Source: Rugosimonospora sp040255525
GTDB taxonomy: Bacteria; Actinomycetota; Actinomycetes; Mycobacteriales; Micromonosporaceae
Assembly: GCA_040255525.1 (NCBI GenBank)
Contig: JBDZVD010000005.1
Location: forward strand, 1 to 64,000
DNA length: 64,000 nucleotides
Reading direction: 5' to 3'
The position numbers and the translations under genes were made by a program. Below, one piece after another: positions 52,824-61,962 of this stretch (its first letter is position 1; every line of letters begins with the position of its first letter). Under the pieces are notes generated by a model, which worked only from the letters and a program-made list of their open reading frames with translations, made no database searches and was not told the DNA's origin.

Positions 52824-54439
52824 CAGAAGCCCCGCACTTCCGGCCAGCGCAGCTCCACCCCGTCGGCGACCAGCTGTGCCTGGAAGTCAGCGAGCGCTGC
52901 CGAGTCGTCGCCCACCGCGTGCGGCGTGGTCGCGTTCGCCAGGCTGTACGCGGCCAGGGTGCCGGCCGCCTCGCCGATGTTCCACTCCACCGGGTGCAGG
53001 CGGTAGCAGCCGTTGGTGATGTGTGTGGTGCCGAGGTTCTTGGCGGCCGGCAGCAGGTTGGTCATGCGCACCGGGAGCAGGGCGCGCAGCGGGATCTCGA
53101 ACGGGCAGGAGCCGACATCGACGTAGGTGTCGCCGCCGGTGGAGGGGTGCAGATCGATGCGGTACATGCCGACTCCGACCGAGTCGGGGTAGCGCACCGC
53201 GCCGGCCGCGCCGCGCACCGCCAGTGACAGGTCCTGTTCGACGATCGTGTACCGGGCCCGGATGCGCCGCGATTCCCGGATGTAGGCGCGCTTGGCCAGT
53301 CCGTCGGCGGTACCCATCACGTCACCGCGCGGGCGCAGCCCCGGCCAGCCGGTACCCCCGTCGGCGCGCGGCGCCTCGGTCTGAAGCCAGTAGAGCATGC
53401 TGAGGCTCAGTTGCCGGGCGCCGTCGAAGTGCCGGGCCACGGTGGCCGGGTCGGGGCCGATGACCGGACCCTCGAAGTAGTCGATCATGGGCCAGTTGAT
53501 GAGGCTGATGTCGGAGTCGGCGAAGCCCTGCGGGTAGAGCCGGCGGGAGAAGATGCGCCGGAACGCCCACAGCTCCCGGTCCCCGGGGTCCTTGGACTGG
53601 TCGGCAAGGATCGGTGCGTCGGTGACCGGGGCGTCGGGCTGGAAGAGCCGGGTGGCGGTGGCGAGGGTGCGTGGCTCGGGGGCGGTGAGGCTGAGCAGCG
53701 GCGCCGGCCACGCCGGCGGGTGGTACGACTGCCAGAAGGCGTAGTCGGCCGGTTTGTCGATGGTGTGGTCCTCGCCGGCCCGGTACTCCACCGCGAGGCA
53801 GTGCGAGATGGCCTGCATGTTGTCCGGCTGCGCCTGGGCAGGTGCGTGCGGCTCGCCGGTCTGCGCGGCCGACTCGAAACCGGTGACGAACTCGGTTCCG
53901 GTCATCGGCAGCAGGTCGCCCAGTTCGGTGGCGTCCAACACGTAGTCGGCCTCGACGAAGACGCCCTCGCCGTCCGGGTCGCGCAGCGCCACGCCGCGTA
54001 CCCGCTCGCCGTCCACCTCGGCATGCACCGGGTAGTGCTCCAGAAGCAAGGTGAGCCGGCCGGTCGAGCGGTACGGGGCGAGCATCGACTCCAGTACCGC
54101 CAGTGCCACCCGGGGTTCGTGGCACAGGGCGGAGACCCGGCCCTCGCCAGGGTTGAGGTACCGCTGTTCGCGGGCTCGGGTGGTGAGCGGGTAGTTGGCC
54201 CGATAGTAGCTGCGGATGCCCTCGCGCAGCCGCCGGTAGCTGGCGGTGGCGCCAAACTGCTCGATCCACGGGTGCTCGTCGGGGGGTACACCCTGGCTGG
54301 TCAGCTGGCCGCCGACCCAGTCGGTCTCCTCGGACAGCACGACCCGGTATCCGCGCCGTAGGACCGCCAGCGCGGCCGCGACGCCGCCGAGTCCGCCGCC
54401 TACGACCAGGACATCGGTCCGCAGGGAGTGCTCACTCAT
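52823..54439 (-). CDS. FAD-dependent oxidoreductase (FAD_oxidored/PF12831 type)
   Basis: About 538 residues. The FAD-binding Rossmann motif is VLVVGGGLGGVAAALAVLRR, then SEETDWVGGQLTSQGVPPDE; the end shows the typical KNLGTTHITNGCYRLHPVEW and GEAAGTLAAY. Members occur in polysaccharide and sugar-acid loci, where they probably oxidise sugars or glycosides; the reaction is not established. I chose the ATG at 54439, which overlaps the LacI stop by four bases; a longer frame exists upstream but inside LacI. Confidence 0.9.
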   Translation of the reverse strand: MSEHSLRTDVLVVGGGLGGVAAALAVLRRGYRVVLSEETDWVGGQLTSQGVPPDEHPWIEQFGATASYRRLREGIRSYYRANYPLTTRAREQRYLNPGEGRVSALCHEPRVALAVLESMLAPYRSTGRLTLLLEHYPVHAEVDGERVRGVALRDPDGEGVFVEADYVLDATELGDLLPMTGTEFVTGFESAAQTGEPHAPAQAQPDNMQAISHCLAVEYRAGEDHTIDKPADYAFWQSYHPPAWPAPLLSLTAPEPRTLATATRLFQPDAPVTDAPILADQSKDPGDRELWAFRRIFSRRLYPQGFADSDISLINWPMIDYFEGPVIGPDPATVARHFDGARQLSLSMLYWLQTEAPRADGGTGWPGLRPRGDVMGTADGLAKRAYIRESRRIRARYTIVEQDLSLAVRGAAGAVRYPDSVGVGMYRIDLHPSTGGDTYVDVGSCPFEIPLRALLPVRMTNLLPAAKNLGTTHITNGCYRLHPVEWNIGEAAGTLAAYSLANATTPHAVGDDSAALADFQAQLVADGVELRWPEVRGF

Positions 54440-55500
54440 GAAGGGTTCCGCTCCGTTGGTTTCGTGGTGGTTCGCGGGCCGATGCTGGTGCCTTCGACGA
54501 GGCGGCACGGCACGGTCTCGATACGCGGGGTCTCGGTGCGCCCTTCCAGTTGGTCGATGAGCAGCCGGGTGGCGACCGCGCCCATCTCCTGCCGGGGCAC
54601 CTGGAAGCCGGACCAGTCGGTGCTGGCCGTGTCGGTGTCGATGGTGTCGCCGAGCACGGCGAGGCTCAGGTCCGCGGGAATGGCCAGTCCGCGCGCCATC
54701 GCGGCCCGGCCGATCTCCTCGGCGAGCGCGAGCTGCTCCACCACCAGTGCGGTGATGCCGTCCCGGACCGCGGTGTCCAGGAGGTCACGGGCGTCACTGG
54801 CGGACTGCACCTCCCACACCGGCGCACCGGCCAGCCCGGCAGCGGCGATCACGTCCCGGTAGCCGTGTACCCGGTCCAGACCGGGCTGCCCGGCGGCGAC
54901 GCCGAGGCGTAGGTAGGCCAGGCGGCGATGGCCGGCATCGATCAGCCGTCCGGTGACGGCGCGGGTGGCCGCGGTGTAGTCGGCGGCGACGTAGGAGATG
55001 CGGTGGCCGGGAATCTCGCGGTGCCCGATAAAGACGAAGGGGTACCCGATGCGGGCCAGCTCGGTGATCCCCTCCAGATCGGGGGTACGCCCGAGCAGGA
55101 GCGAGCCGTCGGCGAGATTGAGCCGGGTGACGCCGTCGGTGAAGATGCGTCGCTGCTGCCCGGAGCTGGTGAACATCAGCAGGTCGTACCCCTGCCGCTC
55201 GGCCTCCTCCTCGACCCCCACGAGGAACGGGAAGTAGAAGTCGCCGGTGTGCAGCGGGAAGACCTTCTCGAAGGTGTGGATGCCCAGCAACTGGTTGCGC
55301 CCGCCGGCGAGTACCCGGGCGATCGGGTTCGCCACGTACCCGGAGCGCCGGATCACCGACCGCACCCGCTCCCGGGTGTCCTCGGTGAGGGCCGCGTCCC
55401 GCCCGTTGAGGACGAGCGAGACCGTCGCCTGGCTGACACCCGCCATGCGCGCGATCTCCGCCTGGGTGAGTCGTCGCCCGACGCCCTGCGTGCTGGTCAA
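54436..55500 (-). CDS. LacI-family repressor
   Basis: 354 residues. The LacI headpiece is RLTQAEIARMAGVSQATVSL, then RERVRSVIRRSGYVANPIAR with the hinge helix ARVLAGGR; the effector-binding core follows. The start is TTG at 55500 with GGAG seven or eight bases upstream. It is the first gene of the transporter operon, so it is autoregulated, and a motif copy lies 11 bases upstream of the start. Its ligand is presumably the imported sugar acid or a breakdown product. Confidence 0.93.
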   Translation of the reverse strand: MTSTQGVGRRLTQAEIARMAGVSQATVSLVLNGRDAALTEDTRERVRSVIRRSGYVANPIARVLAGGRNQLLGIHTFEKVFPLHTGDFYFPFLVGVEEEAERQGYDLLMFTSSGQQRRIFTDGVTRLNLADGSLLLGRTPDLEGITELARIGYPFVFIGHREIPGHRISYVAADYTAATRAVTGRLIDAGHRRLAYLRLGVAAGQPGLDRVHGYRDVIAAAGLAGAPVWEVQSASDARDLLDTAVRDGITALVVEQLALAEEIGRAAMARGLAIPADLSLAVLGDTIDTDTASTDWSGFQVPRQEMGAVATRLLIDQLEGRTETPRIETVPCRLVEGTSIGPRTTTKPTERNPS

Positions 55501-55510
55501 AGGGACTCCA

Positions 55511-55870
55511 AATGCGTATTAGTCTGGGGTTCTACGAGCCTGTGGGCGGCTGTCGGGTCATCGTGAGCGTGCCCGGCCACCGCTGTCAAGAGTTCGCCTC
55601 CGACGAGGTTGCCTGATTGCTTTATTCATAGGCATTTTCAAGCTTTCAGCGGCTTCATCTGGTCCGGAAGGAGGATGGTCGGCACCATGTCACGCCGGCC
55701 ATCGCCGAATCATCCGAGCCGTTCAGATCCGGACGGGGAGCGACTAATAGGCATTTCTGGATCAGATGGCATCGCCTTGGCGGGCTGAGCGGCGGCGAGT
55801 GCTTGACAGCCTCACGAGCGCGGAGCAGAGTCAGCGGGCACCGATCAACTCCACCTCATTTATAGGTATT
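55511..55870. promoter_or_regulatory. Divergent control region with four copies of a LacI-type operator motif
   Basis: Four related sites in the 385-bp gap: AATGCGTATT (55511-55520; reverse complement AATACGCATT), CATAGGCATT (55627-55636), AATAGGCATT (55746-55755) and TATAGGTATT (55861-55870). The first is an exact near-palindrome about a central CG, as LacI operators usually are. One copy sits right before lacI and one just before the sialidase-like gene. They are AT-rich in GC-rich DNA. No other gene lies in the gap. Confidence 0.65.
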
Positions 55871-55885
55871 AATGATGGAGGATCC

Positions 55886-57508
55886 GTGTCACCCACACCC
55901 CTGGGCCGCCGCCGCTTCCTCGGCCTCGCCGCCGCGGCCGCCGCCGGTACCACTCTGCCCGCACTGTTGCGACCCGCCCCCGCGCTCGCCGGCTCAGGAA
56001 CCTTCGCGGAGAGCACCGTCTGGGCGTCCGGCGAGGACGGCCGCGCCACCCACCACGTCTACGGCTTCGCCGTCACCAACCTCGACACCGTGCTCGCCTT
56101 CAGCGAAGCGCGCATCGACCCGTCCGACACCGGCGCCCACGACATGGTCTACAAGCGCAGTACCGACGGCGGCGCCACCTGGGGCGCCACCACGTACATC
56201 GAGACCAGCACCTCGGGCCAGTGCTGGACCAACACCGCGCCGGTGGTGGACCGCGCCACCAACACGATCTTCTTCTTCTACGCCCTCAACGACGGCACCA
56301 ACACCTCGACCCGGGTCTTCTACAAGAGCAGCACCAACGACGGCGCCACCTTCGGCAACCGGGTCGAGATCACCTCGATGTTCGCCGGCAACGCGGCCGG
56401 CTGGACGTTCCACATGCCCGGCCCGGGACACGGCATTCAGCTCGCCAGCGGGCGACTGCTGCTGCAACTGTGGCACCGCAAGGCGGTCAGCCTCCCGGTG
56501 AACCAGCGCGCCTACGGCGTCTCGGTGATCACCAGCGACGACCACGGCGCCAGCTGGCAACTCGGCGGCACCATTCCGGTCGACCCGGCGTACCCGGTCA
56601 ACGAGTCCCGGCTCGTGCAGCGCGACGACGGCACGGTGCAGATGAACGGCCGGTACGCCGCCTCGGGTACGCACTCGCGGATCAGCGCGGTCAGCACCGA
56701 CTCGGGCGCCACCTGGTCCACCAACGCATTGAACAAGGCCATCCCGTTGTACTCGGCGGTGGACTCCAGCTTCACCAGGTATACCGGAGGCCCGTCCTCC
56801 ACCGCCCTCAACCGCACCCTGTTCAGCCGGCCGGACAATCCGACCAGCCGGGTCAACATGACGGTGAGCGTGAGCTACGACGAGGGTTTCAGCTACCCCT
56901 ACAGCAGGGTGGTCTACACCGGCGGCTCGCACTACTCCGACATCGCGACGCTCAGCGATGGCACGATCCTGCTGTTGTACGGCAAAGACACCACCAGCTC
57001 CGGCTTCCCGGACAAGGTGGTCTGCGCCCGCTTCGACATCGACTGGCTGACCAGCGGCGCCGACTCGCTGGCCACCGGGCCTTCCCTGACGCAGTACACC
57101 TTCGAGGCGGAGTCAGCCGTGATCACCGCGTCCGGGGGCGCGACCTCCGGCACGGTGCTGGACGCCAACGCCTCCGGCGGCGCGATGCTGAAGTACCTCG
57201 CCACCGCCGTCGGTGACTACGTGGAACTGCGGTTCACGCTGCCCACCGCCGGTACCTACCAGCTCTACGCACGCTGGAAGCAGGCGGCCAACCGGGCCAC
57301 CGTCCAGGCCAGTGTGGACGGCGCCAACCAGGGCGCCGCGTTCGACCCGTACGCGGGTACAGCCGTGGGGTGGGTCGAGTATCCACTCGGCTCGCACACC
57401 TTCACGGCGTCCGGCAACCACGTGGTCCGCTACACCGTCACCGGCAAGAACACCTCGTCCACCGGGTATGGCATGTTCCCAGACTACCTACGTCTGATTG
57501 CCTTGTAG
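55886..57508 (+). CDS. Tat-exported sialidase-like (BNR) protein with carbohydrate-binding domain
   Basis: 540 residues. Tat signal GRRRFLGLAAAAAAG. The main domain is a six-bladed sialidase-type propeller with Asp-boxes STDGGATWG, STNDGATFG, SDDHGASWQ and STDSGATWS. Arg residues that could form the sialidase triad are present but cannot be assigned with certainty. The C-terminal 130 residues (FEAESAVITASGG to MFPDYLRLIAL) are a CBM35/CBM6-like beta-sandwich. It probably releases a sugar acid outside the cell for the divergent transporter. GTG at 55886 with GGAGGATCC before it; ATG-like starts upstream have no signal sequence. Confidence 0.88.
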   Translation: MSPTPLGRRRFLGLAAAAAAGTTLPALLRPAPALAGSGTFAESTVWASGEDGRATHHVYGFAVTNLDTVLAFSEARIDPSDTGAHDMVYKRSTDGGATWGATTYIETSTSGQCWTNTAPVVDRATNTIFFFYALNDGTNTSTRVFYKSSTNDGATFGNRVEITSMFAGNAAGWTFHMPGPGHGIQLASGRLLLQLWHRKAVSLPVNQRAYGVSVITSDDHGASWQLGGTIPVDPAYPVNESRLVQRDDGTVQMNGRYAASGTHSRISAVSTDSGATWSTNALNKAIPLYSAVDSSFTRYTGGPSSTALNRTLFSRPDNPTSRVNMTVSVSYDEGFSYPYSRVVYTGGSHYSDIATLSDGTILLLYGKDTTSSGFPDKVVCARFDIDWLTSGADSLATGPSLTQYTFEAESAVITASGGATSGTVLDANASGGAMLKYLATAVGDYVELRFTLPTAGTYQLYARWKQAANRATVQASVDGANQGAAFDPYAGTAVGWVEYPLGSHTFTASGNHVVRYTVTGKNTSSTGYGMFPDYLRLIAL

Positions 57509-57549
57509 CACAAGCACTTCTGACCCAAGCACAACGGGAAGGCACGCGC

Positions 57550-58674
57550 GTGAAACTGGTCGGGCTGAGCACCCGCGTCGTCGAGTTCGACGCGGCACCC
57601 CGCTACAACGGCGACCCGGTACCACCCGGACGCCCGCAGCGGTACCGCTACCCGTTGCTGCTCCTGCACTCCGACGACAGCCTGGTCGGGGCTTCCATGG
57701 GGTACAGCCCGCACGGCGAGGCGGCCGCCCTGGTCGCCACCGCGCACGACGTGTTCTGGCCGGAACTCGCCGGCCAGGACCCGGCGCCGGTGGAGCGACT
57801 GTGGCAGCAGCTGCACCGCAAAAGCCGGCACCTCTACAGCTACTCGGACGGCCCGCTCGGCATGCTCGACGTCGCGCTGTGGGACCTGCGCGGCCAGGCG
57901 ACCGGGCTGTCCGTGGCCGACCTGCTCGGCCGTTTCCGCGAAACGGTGCCCAGCTACCGCACTTCCTGGCTGGTCGGCGCGGACGAGGAGCAGATCGCCA
58001 AGGAGGCGGTGCAGACCCGCGACAGCGGAATGCACGGATACAAGCTGCAGCTGCGCGACGGACCGGCCCGCGACATCCCCCGGCTGCGGGCCGCGCGGGA
58101 GGCGGTCGGTGACGGCTTCGCGCTCATGCAGGACGGGGTGGCCGGCTACACGATGGCGGAGGCCGTGCGCGTCGGGCGTGCCTTGGCCGAGCTGGACTAT
58201 GCCTGGTTCGAAGAGCCGATCCGGGACCGGGACCTGAGCCAGCTGGCCGAGTTGAGCCGAGCGCTCACCGTGCCGGTGCTCGCCGGCGAGACAGTGACAC
58301 TGGACGAACTGGGAGAGTTCCTGCGCCGCGCCGCGCTACCCCTCATACGCGGCGACGTGTATCTCAAGGCCGGCATCACCGGTCTACGCAAGGCAATGGT
58401 GGCCGCCGAGCTGCTCGGCGTGAACCTGGAGATCCATGCAGCGAACGCGCCCCTGCTTGACGTGGCCAACCTGCACGTGGCCGGCGCCGCCCGAAACTGC
58501 CGCTACATCGAGACCCACCACCCGGTGTTCCGCTTCGGTCTACGCGGCGACCCGCTCACCCCGGACGCTGCCGGGATGCTGATCGTGCCCACAGCCCCGG
58601 GCCTGGGCGTGGACCTGGACTGGGACTGGCTCGACAGGCACACCATCCAGGAACGGAGCTCCCGGCTGCCATGA
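57550..58674 (+). CDS. Enolase-superfamily (mandelate racemase/sugar-acid dehydratase) enzyme
   Basis: 374 residues. The N-terminal capping domain is followed by the barrel with GYKLQLRD (strand-2 Lys), metal ligands D in QDGVAGYT, E in WFEEPI and E in AGETV, and a late His in LEIHAANAP. The Lys...His arrangement suits racemisation or dehydration of an aldonate, uronate or similar acid. GGAAGG precedes the GTG at 57550, 41 bases after the sialidase-like stop. Its stop overlaps the next start (ATGA). Confidence 0.9.
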   Translation: MKLVGLSTRVVEFDAAPRYNGDPVPPGRPQRYRYPLLLLHSDDSLVGASMGYSPHGEAAALVATAHDVFWPELAGQDPAPVERLWQQLHRKSRHLYSYSDGPLGMLDVALWDLRGQATGLSVADLLGRFRETVPSYRTSWLVGADEEQIAKEAVQTRDSGMHGYKLQLRDGPARDIPRLRAAREAVGDGFALMQDGVAGYTMAEAVRVGRALAELDYAWFEEPIRDRDLSQLAELSRALTVPVLAGETVTLDELGEFLRRAALPLIRGDVYLKAGITGLRKAMVAAELLGVNLEIHAANAPLLDVANLHVAGAARNCRYIETHHPVFRFGLRGDPLTPDAAGMLIVPTAPGLGVDLDWDWLDRHTIQERSSRLP

Positions 58675-59678
58675 CCGCGACGCTGCTGTCCACATGGCGG
58701 TTCACCGACGACCAACTGGCGGCCATCGCCGCCCGCGCACCCGGATACCGGGTGCGGCAAGTCACCGCCGGCACCGGCGCCGAGGTGGACGCCGCGCTCG
58801 CCGCCCACCCCGACACCGAGATCCTCTACACCGGCGCCGCACCGACGAGCGACACGGCGCCCGCCGCGCTGCGTTGGATCCAGTTGCACAGCGCCGGTAC
58901 CGACGCGGTACAGGCGCAACCGGCCTGGCACTGGCCGGTGGCGCTGGCCTCCGGCAGCGGCATCACCTCCATCGCCGTGGCCGAACTGACCCTCGCCGGC
59001 ATCCTGATACTGCGCCGCCGCATGATCGAGCTCATAGCACTGCAACAGGAGCGGCACTGGCCAGCCGAACGGCTGGCGCTGGCCGGCGGGGAACTGTACG
59101 GCAGCACCGCCCTGCTGGTCGGCTACGGCAGCGTGGGCCGGGCGGTCGGCCGGCTGCTACACACCGCCGGGATACACCTACAGGTAGCCGTCGACGACCC
59201 CCAACGACGCGGCTACTCCGGATACACCGCACCGCAATCCGGCGACCCCGACGGTCTCCTTCCCCACCGCTGGCACCACACGGACGACCTGCCCGAGCTA
59301 CTACCGCTCGCCGACATGGTGGTGCTGTGCCGACCACCCCGCCCACGCCCGCTCATCGGCGCCGCCGAGCTGACCGCGATGCGGCCGGATGCCCTGCTGG
59401 TCAACATCGGCCGGGGCACACTCGTGGACAGCCAGGCGCTCGTCACAGCCCTGACGGCAGGACACCTCACCGGGGCCTACCTCGACGTCGCTGACCCCGA
59501 ACCCCTCCCCACCGACAGCGCACTATGGACAGCCCCGCGCTGCCTGATCACCCCCCACCTGGCCGGTACGACCCGACAAGCCGGCCACCACGGCGCCGAC
59601 CTGCTCACCACCAACCTCAGCCGCTGGCATGCCGGACAACCGCTACTCAACCTCGTCAACGGCCGGGACACGCCATGA
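58671..59678 (+). CDS. D-isomer-specific 2-hydroxyacid dehydrogenase
   Basis: 335 residues. The NAD-binding turn is LLVGYGSVGRAVGRLLHTAG; active-site Arg is in INIGRGTLVDSQALV, Glu in DPEPLP and His in ITPHLAGTTRQ. It probably interconverts a 2-keto acid and a D-2-hydroxy acid of the pathway, using NAD(P). The start and stop both overlap neighbours (ATGA), so the four-gene unit from sialidase to aldolase is translationally coupled in its last three genes. Confidence 0.94.
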   Translation: MTATLLSTWRFTDDQLAAIAARAPGYRVRQVTAGTGAEVDAALAAHPDTEILYTGAAPTSDTAPAALRWIQLHSAGTDAVQAQPAWHWPVALASGSGITSIAVAELTLAGILILRRRMIELIALQQERHWPAERLALAGGELYGSTALLVGYGSVGRAVGRLLHTAGIHLQVAVDDPQRRGYSGYTAPQSGDPDGLLPHRWHHTDDLPELLPLADMVVLCRPPRPRPLIGAAELTAMRPDALLVNIGRGTLVDSQALVTALTAGHLTGAYLDVADPEPLPTDSALWTAPRCLITPHLAGTTRQAGHHGADLLTTNLSRWHAGQPLLNLVNGRDTP

Positions 59679-60586
59679 CACCCCTGGATCACACCCAGCT
59701 TCACGGCATCTGGGCCACCGCCACCCTGCCGCTGGTCGGCAACGAAACCATCGACTACGGCCGCCTCGCCGACGACCTGGCCTACCTCGTCACCGCCCGG
59801 CCGCACGGCATCTACGTCAACGGCTCAGCCGGCGAGTTCGCCACCCTCACCGAAGCCGAGTTCGACCGCGTCGGCGCGCTGGTCGCGGAGAAGTGTCAGG
59901 CCGCATCGGTGGCCTACCAGATCGGCGCGAGCCACCCCAGCGGACAGCTCAGCTGCGAACGCATCCAACGCACAACCGACCTCGCGCCCGGCGCGATACA
60001 GGTCATCCTGCCCGACTGGCTGCCGCTCTCCGACCGTGAGGTACTTGCCGCGCTACGCCGCTTCCACGACCTCGCCGACCCTATACCCCTGGTCCTCTAC
60101 CAGCCGCCGCACGCCAAGACCCAGGTCACGCCGGACCAATACGCCATGCTGGTGGAGCAGCTACCCCGCCTGATCGGGATTAAGGTCGCCGGCGGAAACG
60201 AAGACTGGCACGCCCGGATGCGCGCCAGCGCACCGAATCTGGCGGTGTTCGTGGCTGGGCACCGACTCGATCGGGAACGCCGCTTCGGCGCACGCGGGGC
60301 GTACTCTAACATCGCCTGCCTGTCACCCCGCGGCGCGCTGCAGTGGTACGCCCGCCCCGACCCGGAGCTGGACAGCCGGGTGCAGGAGTTCTTCCGGGTC
60401 GCCATCCGGCCGGTACAGGCACGCGGATACTGCGTCACCGCCGTCGACAAACTGCTCGCGGCGGTCGGAGGGTGGAGTGTCGCCGGCACGCGGGTGCGCT
60501 GGCCACACGAAAGCGTCCCAGACGATCTGACCGTGACTGTCCGCACCGAAGCCCAACGCCTCATCCCCGAGCTCCTCGCCGGCTGA
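59675..60586 (+). CDS. DapA/NanA-family aldolase
   Basis: 303 residues. Carboxylate loop VNGSAGEFATL, catalytic Tyr in VLYQPPHAK, Schiff-base Lys in LIGIKVAGGNED. It is divergent in sequence from the aldolase at 46.7 kb, so the regulon holds two enzymes of the family; they may act on different keto-acids or epimers. It ends the plus-strand arm of the regulon. The ATG at 59675 overlaps the dehydrogenase stop. Confidence 0.92.
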   Translation: MTPLDHTQLHGIWATATLPLVGNETIDYGRLADDLAYLVTARPHGIYVNGSAGEFATLTEAEFDRVGALVAEKCQAASVAYQIGASHPSGQLSCERIQRTTDLAPGAIQVILPDWLPLSDREVLAALRRFHDLADPIPLVLYQPPHAKTQVTPDQYAMLVEQLPRLIGIKVAGGNEDWHARMRASAPNLAVFVAGHRLDRERRFGARGAYSNIACLSPRGALQWYARPDPELDSRVQEFFRVAIRPVQARGYCVTAVDKLLAAVGGWSVAGTRVRWPHESVPDDLTVTVRTEAQRLIPELLAG

Positions 60587-60887
60587 CCCACTGGTCAAGG
60601 TCCTGCTTCAGATCATCCTGTCTCGCCCTGCTCAACCTCAGAAGTCATGCCTCTGGTGCTCAACCCTGGCAGAGAGGGGACGGGCGACGCGTGCGCCTCA
60701 GCGAGGTGGTGCGGTACGAAAAGGCAACCGGCACGCCGGGCCGACTTCGGGCACCACCCCACGGCATGACAGGCCCAAGGGGACGTTCGACAGGATCACG
60801 TGATCGGGGTACACGCAGTGCCGTGAACCGGGCGGCGGCCGGGATAACCGTTCGAGGTCGAACGGCCGCGTGAGGCAGGATGTGGGC
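60587..60887. other. Intergenic, 301 bp
   Basis: No gene, hairpin or repeat that I can support. The frames here are Arg/Gly-rich with no family motif. Confidence 0.5.
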
Positions 60888-61739
60888 GTGATCCTGGTGG
60901 TACCCGCGAACCCTCTGCGGTCGCGCTATCCGGACGAGCATTTCGCGGCGGAGGCACAAGCCGCACGTGCTTCGGGGCTCGATGTTGCGGTGGTCGACCA
61001 CGACGCGTTGGCACGGGGCGCAGATGCGCGTCGCGCGGTCGCATCGGTTTCGGGCAGCGGTACGGCGGTTTACCGCGGCTGGATGCTGACCAGTGAGCGG
61101 TACGCCGCGTTCGCCGAGGCGCTCGCCGAGCGCGGTGTGGTGTTGAGGACCGGTGGTGAGCAGTACCGGCGGGCACATGAGCTTCCTGGCTGGTATGCCG
61201 CTCTGGCCGCGGTCACCCCGCCGTCGGCGTGGACCACGGGCCCGGCACAGACGGACTTCGACCGCGCGCGTGTCGAACTGGGCGCGGGACCGGCGGTGCT
61301 CCGTGACTACAGCAAGTCGATGAAGCACTACTGGGACGAGGCCGCGTTCATCCCCGACCTCGAGGACAGCGCGGCCGCGTGGAGCGTGGCGAGCCGGTTT
61401 CTGGAACTGCGCGAGGACGACTTCGTGGGCGGGTTCGTGCTGCGGCGCTTCGAGCGGTTCGCCTGCGCCGAAGTCCGCACCTGGTGGATCGACGGCGTAT
61501 GCGTCCTGACCGGACCGCATCCCGACAGCCCCAACGACTCCGCACCGATCGAACTCGACCTGGCCCCGATCGCACCGTTGATCGCCCGACTCGGCCTGCC
61601 CTTCGTCACCGTGGACCTCGCGCTGCGCACGGACGGCGTATGGCGGGTCATCGAACTCGGCGACGGGCAGGTCAGCGACCGACCAACCACCATCGAAACC
61701 CAAATGATGATCACGGCCCTGATTGCCCAGGCACGCTGA
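60888..61739 (+). CDS. ATP-grasp domain protein
   Basis: 283 residues of the ATP-grasp/DUF4343 type: VPANPLRSRYPDEHFAAEAQ at the start, VLRDYSKSMKHYWDEAAFIP, FVLRRFERFACAEVRTWWID, and VIELGDGQVSDRP as the metal-binding end. Such enzymes ligate an acid to an amine with ATP; partners here are unknown. I chose the GTG at 60888 because AGGA lies upstream; the GTG at 60870 is possible. A partial, frameshifted copy lies at 20381-20506. Confidence 0.85.
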   Translation: MILVVPANPLRSRYPDEHFAAEAQAARASGLDVAVVDHDALARGADARRAVASVSGSGTAVYRGWMLTSERYAAFAEALAERGVVLRTGGEQYRRAHELPGWYAALAAVTPPSAWTTGPAQTDFDRARVELGAGPAVLRDYSKSMKHYWDEAAFIPDLEDSAAAWSVASRFLELREDDFVGGFVLRRFERFACAEVRTWWIDGVCVLTGPHPDSPNDSAPIELDLAPIAPLIARLGLPFVTVDLALRTDGVWRVIELGDGQVSDRPTTIETQMMITALIAQAR

Positions 61740-61962
61740 CCGGCAGCACTGTCTGCATGAACATCCGGTCATGCCGCGAGTGCGCTCACGGCCCGGCAGC
61801 ATTTCCATGCCGGTCGCGTTGAGCGTGCGTGTCAGTGCGGGGCCGCGATCGTTGGTCAGGATTAGTGAACGACGCGCGGTAGAAAAGTCCGACTTCACCG
61901 GCACGGGCCAGTGTGATGCGAACGACGGCTGGTTCCCACGCGGCAGGAGTGGAGGTTTCGTG

